Shown here in pieces: positions 53,156-61,651 of a stretch of 64,000 bases of DNA. Location of the stretch: contig JAWKHI010000016.1 of the NCBI GenBank assembly GCA_041394885.1, positions 62,001-126,000 of the forward strand, given 5' to 3'. Position 1 is the stretch's first letter, and every line of letters starts with the position of its first letter. The position numbers and the translations under genes are program-made. The notes under the pieces were generated by a model. It ran no database searches and was not told where the DNA came from. It worked only from the letters and a program-made list of their open reading frames with translations. Source of the stretch: DSOI01 sp041394885 (lineage in GTDB: Bacteria; Acidobacteriota; Terriglobia; Bryobacterales; Bryobacteraceae).

Positions 53156-54046
53156 TACCACCCTGGGTACGATCTCAATCTCGGTGAACACGTTTTCCCC
53201 GCCCGCAAGTATCGCCTGATCCACGCGCATCTCCTGGCATCCGGCTTCGCTACACCGGAAGACTTTCTCACGCCATCGCCGATTGAGGTTGACGATCTGT
53301 TGCTCGTCCATGACCGCGGCTGGATTCAGCGCCTGCGTACCGGGACCCTCGGCTATCACGAAATACTCAAGCTCGAAATCCCCTATTCCAGCCTCATGGT
53401 GGAGGCCTTCTGGCTCGCCGCCGGCGGGACGCTGCTCGCCGCCAGCCGCGCCCTCGACGATGGGGCCGGATTCAATATCGGCGGCGGATTCCATCACGCC
53501 TTCGCCGCCCATGGCGAAGGCTTCTGCGCTATTCACGACGTCGCCGTCGCCGCTCGGGCGCTCCAGAAGCGCGGACGCGTTGAACGCGTCATGATCGCCG
53601 ATTGCGACGTCCACCACGGTAACGGGACCGCGTCCATATTCGCCGGCGACTCGAGCGTGCTCACACTCTCCATCCACCAGTTCCAGAACTACCCGGAAGA
53701 GAAGCCCCCGTCCACCATCGACATTCACCTCGCCGACGGCGTGGGCGACGACGAATACCTCCACCGCCTCGGTGCCGCGATGCGCACCGCGCTCGACGGC
53801 TTCCGGCCCGGACTGCTGCTCTACGTGGCGGGCGCGGATCCCTACGGGGAAGATCAGCTCGGAGGACTATCGCTCACCATGGACGGCTTGTCACGCCGGG
53901 ACCGTCTGGTGCTCGGGGAAGCGCGCAGCCGCGGCATTCCGGTGGCGGTTACCTTGGCGGGGGGTTATGCGTTGCGAACCGAAGACACCGTGCGAATCCA
54001 CTGCAATACCGCGGCCGTCGTTCGCGACGTTCTTTTGGGGAAATGA
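53135..54046 (+). CDS. Histone-deacetylase-fold amidohydrolase (AcuC/HDAC family)
   Basis: 303 residues. HDAC motifs are present: GFNIGGGFHHAFAAHGEG (active-site His pair), ADCDVHHGNGTASIF (zinc Asp and His), AGADPYGEDQLGGLSLT (second zinc Asp) and LAGGYAL. Such bacterial enzymes remove acyl groups from lysines, polyamines or similar amines; some regulate acetyl-CoA synthetase. Coupling to pta four bases upstream fits a role in acetate/acetylation balance, but that is inference. The usual catalytic-transition Tyr would be in GGYAL. Confidence 0.88.
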   Translation: MLPFKLVYHPGYDLNLGEHVFPARKYRLIHAHLLASGFATPEDFLTPSPIEVDDLLLVHDRGWIQRLRTGTLGYHEILKLEIPYSSLMVEAFWLAAGGTLLAASRALDDGAGFNIGGGFHHAFAAHGEGFCAIHDVAVAARALQKRGRVERVMIADCDVHHGNGTASIFAGDSSVLTLSIHQFQNYPEEKPPSTIDIHLADGVGDDEYLHRLGAAMRTALDGFRPGLLLYVAGADPYGEDQLGGLSLTMDGLSRRDRLVLGEARSRGIPVAVTLAGGYALRTEDTVRIHCNTAAVVRDVLLGK

Positions 54047-54061
54047 TGGTCGGCGAGCGCT

Positions 54062-54418
54062 CTATCGTTGCGGCGCGCGCCAGGCCGCGCCCAGGTTTTG
54101 ACTCGCCGGTTGACGCGGCGGACGCCGCTGCCGGGCTGCTTCCTCTCGCGCCGCCACGCGGCCGGCGTGTAGAGACATCTCCTGTTCGCCATAGGTCCAC
54201 TCGGTGGCGGGCTCGCCCGCGTGATCTTCCAGCACCGCGCGGCACAACAGCGGCAGTTCCTGCAGCCGGATCCCGTAGCGGCGGCTCATGGCGAGATTGG
54301 CGCTGACCGTGAACGGCGTCCGGCTCCGGTCCGAGGCCACGCCGTCGAACGCGAACATCCGCACCCCCGTAACTTCGGTGAAACCCTTCAGCACGAATTG
54401 TAAATTCGGCTTCTCCAT
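54062..54418 (-). CDS. Small hypothetical protein, probably conserved in Acidobacteriota
   Basis: 118 residues. NLQFVLKGFTEVTGVRMFAF and RTPFTVSANLAMSRRYGIRL (followed by QELPLLCRAVLE) form an alpha/beta body, and the C-terminus is basic and Gln/Pro-rich (RQRRPPRQPASQNLGAAWRA). I do not recognise the family, but codon use matches the neighbours. It is downstream of a second small gene on the same strand and has a hairpin over its ribosome site. Confidence 0.55.
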   Translation of the reverse strand: MEKPNLQFVLKGFTEVTGVRMFAFDGVASDRSRTPFTVSANLAMSRRYGIRLQELPLLCRAVLEDHAGEPATEWTYGEQEMSLHAGRVAAREEAARQRRPPRQPASQNLGAAWRAPQR

Positions 54419-54420
54419 GT

Positions 54421-54447
54421 AAGTAACCTCCCGGTTCGCGGTTACTT
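54421..54447 (-). promoter_or_regulatory. Hairpin over the ribosome-binding site of the small hypothetical gene
   Basis: AAGTAACC (54421-54428 on top) and GGTTACTT (54440-54447) are perfect 8-base inverted arms with an 11-base loop. In the minus-strand mRNA the loop and 3' arm hold GGGAGG, the likely Shine-Dalgarno for the ATG at 54418, so folding would partly hide it. Confidence 0.4.
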
Positions 54448-54463
54448 CTCCGTCGTCAGCCGG

Positions 54464-54718
54464 TCACCCGTTCGCGCTGCCCGGCGCCGCCAGCATCGAT
54501 CGCAATCGCGAAACCAGCGCCTTCCCCAGATGGACTTCGTCGGGATTGGACACATATCCGGGCATCTTGGGATCGATAAACTCCCGCCGGAACAACTGGT
54601 CCGATGCCAGCGACGCAAGTAACTTCAGCTCCGCCACGGTGAACTTCACCGTGACTGGCTTGCTCGAGTTACCTTCGGAGATGGTTGCTGATGGATGGCT
54701 CTGTATCTTCGAGTTCAT
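54464..54718 (-). CDS. Small hypothetical protein
   Basis: 84 residues. A Ser-rich N-terminus is followed by VKFTVAELKLLASLASDQLF and REFIDPKMPGYVSNPDEVHL, probably two helices with a loop. I do not recognise a family. It lies 45 bases upstream of the 118-residue hypothetical gene in the same direction, and the pair may form a small operon. The 199-bp gap upstream (54719-54917) shows nothing I can name. Confidence 0.5.
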   Translation of the reverse strand: MNSKIQSHPSATISEGNSSKPVTVKFTVAELKLLASLASDQLFRREFIDPKMPGYVSNPDEVHLGKALVSRLRSMLAAPGSANG

Positions 54719-54917
54719 TCCCGTGGTGCTCTTTGGCGTGCCGGTGCCGCGCGTGGCGCGTTAGGACTACGCGGCCCTCGCGAACTTTGATACCTCTAAG
54801 GGGAAGGACGATACGACTGACTTAGTTCAGGCGCATCGTGCGGAAACTGGAGTGCTGCCGCAGTAACCAGTATGAGCCAGTTTCGCTTCCCTGTCAATGC
54901 AGTGCGTGCTCTACCAG

Positions 54918-56333
54918 CTATTCCGCCGCCACCTCGAACCGGTCCCCCGTGTCGGCCACCCACTGCCGCAGCCGCGCCGCCAGCTTTCTGCGCTCGGCCC
55001 GGTACCGGTTGTTGTGCGCCAGATTCGCCTGCTCATAGGGATCCTCGTTCAGGTTGTACAGCAGCCACGGCATCCCGGCGAACGACACGTATTTCCAGCC
55101 ATCCCGCGTCACGATCCCACGGTACGGCTTATTGATGCTGTGCGCATGTCCGGTCGGAACCACGTTCTGCAGGAACGCCGAGTCGGGCGCCGGGCCCGCC
55201 GCTTTGCGCTGCGTCAGTCGGAGGTGCGAATAGTCGTATCCTTCCATCCACGACGGCTTGTCGATCCCACACAGCCCCAGCGTCGTCGGCGCGATGTCCA
55301 CCGTCGTCAGCACCGCGTCCGGCCGCGAGTTGGCGCGATTGTTGTAGCGCGGCTCTTCGCCCGCCAGGATGAACGGCACCCGTACGGACTCCTCGAATGG
55401 ATTCGTCTTCCGGTACATCCCGTGGGACCCGTGCATGTCGCCATGGTCGCTGAACACCACCAGGTGCGTGTTGAACCCGAGCCCAGCCTTGTCGAGCGAT
55501 TCGCGCACACGCCCGATGTTGTGGTCCCAGTTTTCGATCATCGCGTAGTAACCCGCCAGTTCACGCCGCGCCGTCGACTGTACCTCCGGCGACCCCGGTA
55601 CGTTCGGACGCATCTCCAGCCGATTGGGATTGAACCGGTGCATGTAGTCCGGCGGTGCGACGTAGGGATCGTGCGGCGGCTGCACCGAGAGCACCGCGAA
55701 GAACGGCTTCGCACGCCCGGCCTTGGCCTCTTCGCCGCGCTCGCCCACGTACTTGATCAGCAGGTTCGTCAGCTCGTCGGTTTCATAGCCGGGAAGGCGG
55801 TAGTGAAACGCATCCCTTCCGCGCCCCCCGTGAACCCAACTGTCCCACTGGCTGTTGTTATTCTCATAACCCACCCAGTGCTCGAAGCCGCCGCGCTTAT
55901 CGGGATCGGTGATATGAAACGCCCCGCGGCCGGTGGCTTCCTTGTGGCCGGCCAGATGCCATTTGCCGAAATACGCCGTGTGATACCCGGCGTCGTGGAA
56001 CGGCTTGGCGATGGTGGGCTGGCCCTCCGGCAGCGCGTACTCGTGCCCCACCACGCAATGGTGCGCCCAACGGCTGGTGAGCACCGATCCGCGAAACGGA
56101 CAGCACAACGGGAACGACGACACCGCCCGCGTGAAGTTCACTCCCAGCGACGACAGGTTGTCGATGTTCGGCGTCGACACGTTCGGGTCGCCATTGCAGC
56201 TCAAAGCCTGGGCCCGGTGCTGGTCCGCGAACAGCCAAATCACGTTCGGACGCGAGCCTCCGCCGGGAGCGCGGGTCTGCAGCGACGCTCCGGCGAGCGC
56301 GGCCGGCGAGCCGAGGAATGTACGTCGATTCAT
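54918..56333 (-). CDS. Exported sulfatase with a variant formylglycine motif
   Basis: 471 residues from the ATG at 56333. A Tat-like leader (MNRRTFLGSPAALAGASLQT) precedes NVIWLFADQHRAQALS. The motif expected as C-x-P-S-R is C77-C-P-F-R81, followed by GSVLTSR rather than the usual LTG. YFGKWHLAGH, FSDHGDMHGSHGMY and PYEQANLAHN support the fold. It likely cleaves a sulfate ester; maturation by a formylglycine enzyme is less certain with this motif. It diverges from the Gfo/Idh/MocA operon across only 21 bp with a shared -10 box. Confidence 0.85.
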   Translation of the reverse strand: MNRRTFLGSPAALAGASLQTRAPGGGSRPNVIWLFADQHRAQALSCNGDPNVSTPNIDNLSSLGVNFTRAVSSFPLCCPFRGSVLTSRWAHHCVVGHEYALPEGQPTIAKPFHDAGYHTAYFGKWHLAGHKEATGRGAFHITDPDKRGGFEHWVGYENNNSQWDSWVHGGRGRDAFHYRLPGYETDELTNLLIKYVGERGEEAKAGRAKPFFAVLSVQPPHDPYVAPPDYMHRFNPNRLEMRPNVPGSPEVQSTARRELAGYYAMIENWDHNIGRVRESLDKAGLGFNTHLVVFSDHGDMHGSHGMYRKTNPFEESVRVPFILAGEEPRYNNRANSRPDAVLTTVDIAPTTLGLCGIDKPSWMEGYDYSHLRLTQRKAAGPAPDSAFLQNVVPTGHAHSINKPYRGIVTRDGWKYVSFAGMPWLLYNLNEDPYEQANLAHNNRYRAERRKLAARLRQWVADTGDRFEVAAE

Positions 56334-56340
56334 CTCTGTC

Positions 56341-56348
56341 ACTATAAT
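56341..56348. promoter_or_regulatory. Overlapping divergent -10 boxes in a 21-bp intergenic region
   Basis: The top strand reads ACTATAAT. TATAAT (56343-56348) is a consensus -10 for the rightward gene with its predicted start at the A of its ATG (56355). The bottom strand of 56341-56346 reads TATAGT, a near-consensus -10 whose predicted start (about 56334) is one base from the sulfatase ATG (56333). Both transcripts would be leaderless. Confidence 0.5.
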
Positions 56349-56354
56349 CGACCC

Positions 56355-57581
56355 ATGACATCGATTGGACGCAGAACGATTCTCACCGCCGGCGCCATGA
56401 GCGCCGTTTCCTACCAGCGTGTGCTGGGAGCAAACGATCGGGTTCGCATCGGGCTCATTGGCTGCGGCGGCCGCGGCATACAAGCGCTGCTCAAAGGAGC
56501 CCTCGCCTTCCGCGAACAGGAAAATGTCGACTTCGCCGCCGTGTGCGACATCTGGCGCCAGCACGCCGAAGAAGCCGCCGGCGTCGTCCGCGAGGCCACC
56601 GGCGTCGACCCCAGGCAGATCAAGGCTTACCGCGAAGTGCTCGCCGCCTCCGATATCGACGCCGTCATCATCGCGACCCCGGATCATCAGCACGCCGTCA
56701 TGCTCACCGACGCGGTGCGCGCGGGCAAAGACGCCTATTGCGAAAAACCGCTTGCGATGGACATGAAAGAGCTCAACACTTGCGTCGACGCGGTGAAGCG
56801 AACCGATCGCGTCGTCCAGATGGGCACGCAGATCCGCAGCCTCCCCAGTTCCATGGCCGCGCGCAAGTGGGTGATGGACGGCAACCTGGGCACGGTGTTC
56901 AAGATCGAGCAGGAGCGCAATTCGGTCAAGCCCTACTGGCACGTGCGGGGAGAACGCCCTTTGAACGAGGAAGACACCGATTGGCGCGCATTCCTGTTCC
57001 AGCGCAAGAACCGGCCCTTCGACGCACAGACCTACACCGGATGGTACGGGCATCGCGATTTTTCCCGCGGCCCCCATTCGAACCTCATGGTTCACTTCAT
57101 TGACCTTGTCCATCACGTCACCGGGTCCGGGCCGCCAAACCGCTGCGTCAGTCTCGGCGGCAGTTTCCGCTACAAGGACAACTACGACGCGCCCGATTCG
57201 GTGGAGTGCATCCTTGACTACGACAAGTTCCTGGTGCGCTACTCAACCGCGTTCGGCACCGGCGCGGGCAACTACCTGAAGTTCTTCGGATCGCGCGGCA
57301 CCCTCGATGCTTCCAACTGGAACGGCAAGCCGTTCGCCGTTCTCCCCGAACGCGCCGAACAGCCGCTGCCGGAAGGAACCTCGATTCCGGAAATGGAGTC
57401 AGACCCGCATATGCTCAACTGGTTGAAGTGCCTGCGCACCCGCCAGCAGCCGAATGCACCCATCGAGGCCGGTTACAGTCATTCCGTGGCCGTGATCATG
57501 GCCGACGAAGCACTCATCCGCGGACGCCGCATGGTGCACGACGCTACCCGCCGGGCCATCAAGGAGAGGTTGATTCCATGA
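56355..57581 (+). CDS. Exported Gfo/Idh/MocA-family oxidoreductase
   Basis: 408 residues with a Tat-like leader (MTSIGRRTILTAGAMSAVSY). RIGLIGCGGRGIQALLKG is the nucleotide-binding loop, DAVIIATPDHQHAVM and YCEKPLAMDMKELN (the EKP motif) follow, and SLGGSFRYKDNYDAPDSVEC lies in the C-terminal domain. It likely oxidises a sugar or inositol-like substrate. It heads an operon with an RraA-like gene (ATGA overlap) and an IlvD/Edd dehydratase, consistent with stepwise sugar oxidation and dehydration. Divergent from the sulfatase. Confidence 0.85.
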   Translation: MTSIGRRTILTAGAMSAVSYQRVLGANDRVRIGLIGCGGRGIQALLKGALAFREQENVDFAAVCDIWRQHAEEAAGVVREATGVDPRQIKAYREVLAASDIDAVIIATPDHQHAVMLTDAVRAGKDAYCEKPLAMDMKELNTCVDAVKRTDRVVQMGTQIRSLPSSMAARKWVMDGNLGTVFKIEQERNSVKPYWHVRGERPLNEEDTDWRAFLFQRKNRPFDAQTYTGWYGHRDFSRGPHSNLMVHFIDLVHHVTGSGPPNRCVSLGGSFRYKDNYDAPDSVECILDYDKFLVRYSTAFGTGAGNYLKFFGSRGTLDASNWNGKPFAVLPERAEQPLPEGTSIPEMESDPHMLNWLKCLRTRQQPNAPIEAGYSHSVAVIMADEALIRGRRMVHDATRRAIKERLIP

Positions 57582-58310
57582 AAAAACCCGACCATTTCAT
57601 TCTTACTCGTACTGGCCGCCGCGGCGCCTTCCAGGCAGCGAAAACCCGCCGCGCGAGCGGGCCCGCTGTTGGCCGGGTTCGCGCGCACCACCGTCGCCTC
57701 GGTCTCCGATGCCGTGGATCAAGTCACAGGCCAACGCGGTTACATGAATCACGACATGCAGGCCCGGGTAACAGGCCGCATCGTCGGACGCGCCACCACC
57801 GCGCTGCTCCGGCCTTCGACACCCGACAAGTCAACGCCCGCCACTGCCATCAAACACGCGGTGGAAATGATCGACAACGCCCAGCCCGGCCAGGTCGGAG
57901 TCATCGTCGTCGAAAACGGCCTCGACATGACCGGTCTCGGGGGCTTGATGGCCACCGCCGCATCCTCGCGCGGCATGGCCGGTATGGTCATCGACGGTTC
58001 GGTGCGCGACGTCGCCGAAATACGCGGACTCGGCCTGCCCGTCTACGCGCGCGGCCTGATCCCGGCCACCGCCGTCGGCCGCTACTTGAGCGTCTCGCGC
58101 GATGAACCGGTCACCTGTGCCGGAGTCACCGTACGCCCGGGAGACATCATCGTGGGCGGCGAAGACGGCGTGGTTGTGGTGCCATCGGCCAAGGCCAATG
58201 AGGTGCTCGCCAAGGCCCGTGAGATCGATGAGCGCGAGTCGAAAATGGTGCCCTTCATTCAGAAGTTCCGCTCCCTCACTAAAGCGATCGAAGTGTTCAA
58301 CAGGATTTAA
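57578..58310 (+). CDS. RraA-like (HMG/CHA aldolase-like) protein with a frame break after the start codon
   Basis: The body from 57669 (TTG) on is intact: VASVSDAVDQVTGQRG, GRIVGRATTALLRP, GVIVVENGLDMTGLGGLMAT, GMVIDGSVRDVAEIRGLGLP and VRPGDIIVGGEDGVVVVPSA, all RraA/DlpA-family features including the GGDGxV-like loop and the S-x-RD motif. Upstream, an ATG at 57578 overlaps the preceding stop and is followed by six A's; removing one A gives MKNPTISFLLVLAAAAPSRQ in frame with the body, a clean signal peptide. As read, translation must start at the TTG (213 residues) or slip on the A-run. Family members bind RNase E or act as aldolases/decarboxylases on sugar-derived keto acids. Confidence 0.7.
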
Positions 58311-58356
58311 TCGCCGCGGCCGCGCTTGTTTGGGAGAGAATAGTCAGTTACATCCC

Positions 58357-60153
58357 ATGAAGCCCCGCGACCCTTCTTCCGAATGCGCCGGCCGCCTCCG
58401 CAGCCGGTGTTGGTTCGACAACGTCTCTGACCCCGGCGCCACCGCCATCTACATTGAGCGCTATCCCAACTACGGCATCACCCGCGAGGAGATGCAGTCG
58501 GGCAAGCCGATCATTGGAATCGCCCAAACCGGGAACGATCTCGCTGCCTGCAATCGCCACCACATCGAGCTCGCCAAGCGCGTCCGCGATGGCATTCGGG
58601 ACGCCGGCGGCGTTCCCTTCGAATTCCCGGTGCATCCGATCCAGGAAAGCTGCCGCCGCCCCACTGCCGCGGTGGATCGCAACCTCGCCTACCTCGGCCT
58701 GGTGGAAGTCCTCCACGGCTACCCGCTTGACGGCGTCGTGCTCACCACCGGATGCGACAAAACCACTCCGGCATGCATCATGGCCGCCGCCACCGTGAAC
58801 ATCCCCGCCATTGTCTTCTCCGGCGGGCCCATGCTCAACAGCTATTACAAGGGCCAACTCGCCGGCTCCGGCATGGCGCTATGGGACGCGCGCCGGCTCC
58901 TCGCCGCCGGCGAGATTGACCGGCCCGGCTTCATGGCCATGGTGGCGGCGTCGGTTCCCTCGGTGGGCCACTGCAACACGATGGGAACCGCCACGTCGAT
59001 GAACTCGCTGGCCGAGGCGCTCGGCATGTCGCTCCCCGGTTGCGCCGCCATCCCGGCCCCCTATCGGGAGCGCGCCCAAATGGGATACTTCACCGGGCAG
59101 CGCATTGTCGAGATGGTGCACGAGGATCTGCGGCCGTCCAAGGTGCTCACCCGCGAAGCGTTCGAGAACGCGATCGTCGTTTGCTCCGCCATCGGCGGCT
59201 CCACGAATTGCCCGCCCCATCTCATTGCAATCGCCCGCCATATCGGCGTCGAGCTCGATATCCAGGACTGGGAGACCATCGGCCACGCCGTGCACCTGCT
59301 GGTGAACGTCCAACCCGCCGGCGAGTTTCTGTGCGAAGAGTACTACCGCGCCGGGGGCGTCCCCGCCGTGATCGCCGAGTTGCGCAAAGCCGGCCTGATT
59401 CGTGAAAACGCCATCACCGTCTCCGGCAAAACGGTGGGCGAAAGCTACGCCGGTTTCGCCGGTACGCTCGACGCCAACGTCATCCGCCCTTACGACAACC
59501 CCGTCAAGGAGCACGCCGGTTTCGCCGTGCTCTCCGGGAACCTGTTCGACGCCGCCCTGATCAAGACTTCGGTCATCGGTGAGGAGTTCACCCGCCGCTT
59601 CCTCTCCGATCCGAAAAGCCCGGAATGCTTCACCGGACGCGCCATCGTGTTCGAAGGCCCGGAGGATTACCATGACCGCATCAACGATCCGGCCCTCGAT
59701 ATCGACGAAACCTGCATCCTCGTGGTCCGCGGTGTCGGTCCGGTCGGGTATCCGGGTTCGGCCGAAGTGGTCAACATGCAGCCGCCCGACGCTCTGATCC
59801 AAAAGGGTGTGAATCAGCTCCCCACCATCGGCGACGGCCGGCAAAGCGGCACCTCCGCCAGTCCGTCGATCCTCAACGCGTCGCCAGAGTCCGCCGTCGG
59901 AGGCAATCTCGCTATCCTCCGGACCGGTGACATGCTGAAAGTGGACCTTCAGGCCCGCCGCGTCGACATCCAGATTTCAGACGAAGAGATCGCCCGCCGC
60001 CGGGCCGAGATGAAGATCGAGTTCCCCGCCCACCAGACTCCATGGCAGGAATTGCAGCGGGCGCATATCGGCCAGCTCTCGAGCGGGATGTGCCTGGAGT
60101 TCGCGGTGAAGTACCGCGAGGTCGGGCGCGACATTCCGCGCCACAGTCACTGA
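58357..60153 (+). CDS. IlvD/Edd-family dehydratase (sugar-acid dehydratase-like)
   Basis: 598 residues from the ATG at 58357. The Fe-S ligand cysteines are Cys65 (TGNDLAACNRHH), Cys133 (TTGCDKTTPA) and Cys206 (GHCNTMGTATSMN), and Lys135 is the probable carbamylated metal ligand. Other family blocks are GTLDANVIRP, HAGFAVLSGNLFDAALIKTS and QSGTSASPSILNASPE. Length and phrases fit D-xylonate/L-arabonate-type enzymes better than dihydroxy-acid dehydratase. It would turn an aldonic acid into a 2-keto-3-deoxy acid, downstream of an exported oxidoreductase. It lacks an export signal. Confidence 0.85.
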   Translation: MKPRDPSSECAGRLRSRCWFDNVSDPGATAIYIERYPNYGITREEMQSGKPIIGIAQTGNDLAACNRHHIELAKRVRDGIRDAGGVPFEFPVHPIQESCRRPTAAVDRNLAYLGLVEVLHGYPLDGVVLTTGCDKTTPACIMAAATVNIPAIVFSGGPMLNSYYKGQLAGSGMALWDARRLLAAGEIDRPGFMAMVAASVPSVGHCNTMGTATSMNSLAEALGMSLPGCAAIPAPYRERAQMGYFTGQRIVEMVHEDLRPSKVLTREAFENAIVVCSAIGGSTNCPPHLIAIARHIGVELDIQDWETIGHAVHLLVNVQPAGEFLCEEYYRAGGVPAVIAELRKAGLIRENAITVSGKTVGESYAGFAGTLDANVIRPYDNPVKEHAGFAVLSGNLFDAALIKTSVIGEEFTRRFLSDPKSPECFTGRAIVFEGPEDYHDRINDPALDIDETCILVVRGVGPVGYPGSAEVVNMQPPDALIQKGVNQLPTIGDGRQSGTSASPSILNASPESAVGGNLAILRTGDMLKVDLQARRVDIQISDEEIARRRAEMKIEFPAHQTPWQELQRAHIGQLSSGMCLEFAVKYREVGRDIPRHSH

Positions 60154-60329
60154 CGGGTTACGGGACCCAGTGAACACAGGAAGTGGAGCTGCAGGGCCGG
60201 TCCGTTACTGAAGCCGCGCGCGTCAGCAAGCGGTCGGAATCCTGATCTTTCCACAGCCATCTCGTCTCAACCGGCGAACGACGGCGTCCGTTCTGAGACA
60301 CCGGGGTTCCAGCCGTCCACAGGGGCGGC

Positions 60330-61547
60330 TCACTTCGGGGTAACGTGGATCAACGCACCGGGATTGGCGTCTTCGAGAAGCCACAGAGATCCATCCGGGG
60401 CTTCGGCCACGTCGCGGATGCGCTTGCCCAAGTCCCAGCGTTCGGCAGCCTTCGCGCCGCCCTTCCCGTCAAAAACAATGCGGTTGAGCGACATGCTTCC
60501 CAGGCCGCTGATGAAACCGCTTCCCTCCCATTGCGGGAAAGTCTTGCTGCCGCGGTAGAACATCAGGTTGCCCGGCGCGATAACGGGCGTCCAATAGAGC
60601 ACCGGCTTGGCAAACTCCGGACGAGAGTCATGGCTCGGAATCGGCACCTGGTTGTAATTCTTGCCGAACGAGACCAGCGGCCAGCCGTAGTTTTTGCCCC
60701 TCTCGATCAGATTTAACTCGTCGCCGCCACGCGGCCCGTGTTCCACTTCCCACAACTCGCCGGCTGGCGAAAACGCAAGGCCATACGGGGCGCGGAAACC
60801 ACTCGCCCATGTCTCGGCCGGCGTCTGGTTGCCTTCCGGAAACGTATAGGTGCTCACCACCTTCGCCGTCTTGGCCAATTCGGTGTCACGGGGCGGATCG
60901 ATCAGCGCGATCGTCGATTCGCCGGTCTTGCCGAAGTTGGGATTGCCCGGCGCCGGTTTCCCGTCGAGCGTCAGCCGCACGATCTTGCCCACTGGCTGGT
61001 TCGGATCCTGTGCCGGCGTCATGCGCTGGCGGTCGCCCACCGACATGAAAAGAAATTGGCCGTCGGGTGAGAAGGCGATCTGCCCGCCTGCCTGGCCGCC
61101 CTTGCCCCTCGGCATCTGGCGCCAGAGCACCTCGAAATTCTCCAGCCTCGTTACTCGTCCGATGACCAGTTTGCCGCGTGCCAACACCTGGCTTCCGCCA
61201 TACTCGCCAGGTTCGATATAGGTGAGATAAATGCTCTGGTCAGTAGCGAACTTCGGCGATACGAACACGCCCAGCATGCCGTTCTGGCCCTGCCAATACA
61301 CCGGCGGGGTGCCGCTCAGCGGCGTAATCTTTTCTCCCGTCGCCGATACCAGCCAGACGGGTCCGATCTTCTCGGTCACCAGCATGCGCCCATCCGGGAG
61401 AAAGGCGATCCGCCAGGGCAGCCCAAAGGTGGCCGTGGTGGCCGTCTGAAAAGGCAATGTGGCTTCTGGCTGCTTTTCGCCCACGTTGACCTGAGCCCAG
61501 GCCGTTGCACACAGGAGCAGCCCGACTCGCGCGAGTTTGGTCGTCAT
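60330..61547 (-). CDS. Exported soluble PQQ-type sugar dehydrogenase (GSDH/sorbosone family)
   Basis: About 405 residues from the ATG at 61547, with a signal (MTTKLARVGLLLCATAWAQV) and a GGAGA ribosome site. Beta-propeller blocks include GLPWRIAFLPDGRMLVTEKI, GGQIAFSPDGQFLFMSVGDR, YGLAFSPAGELWEVEHGPRG, GDELNLIERGKNYGWPLVSF and the C-terminal VAEAPDGSLWLLED. The family includes PQQ-dependent glucose dehydrogenases and their relatives without proven activity. It likely oxidises aldoses in the periplasm. Convergent with the dehydratase gene; the 176-bp gap between them shows no clear terminator. Confidence 0.85.
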   Translation of the reverse strand: MTTKLARVGLLLCATAWAQVNVGEKQPEATLPFQTATTATFGLPWRIAFLPDGRMLVTEKIGPVWLVSATGEKITPLSGTPPVYWQGQNGMLGVFVSPKFATDQSIYLTYIEPGEYGGSQVLARGKLVIGRVTRLENFEVLWRQMPRGKGGQAGGQIAFSPDGQFLFMSVGDRQRMTPAQDPNQPVGKIVRLTLDGKPAPGNPNFGKTGESTIALIDPPRDTELAKTAKVVSTYTFPEGNQTPAETWASGFRAPYGLAFSPAGELWEVEHGPRGGDELNLIERGKNYGWPLVSFGKNYNQVPIPSHDSRPEFAKPVLYWTPVIAPGNLMFYRGSKTFPQWEGSGFISGLGSMSLNRIVFDGKGGAKAAERWDLGKRIRDVAEAPDGSLWLLEDANPGALIHVTPK

Positions 61548-61651
61548 TTGTTCATTCTCCCTCACTTCGCCGTCTCGCGTCGGAACCGGAATTGCCCGCT
61601 CTCCGGGGTCCCAGCGCCCGCGTTTGTCCCCGCGTTTGTCAGTTTTGCTAA

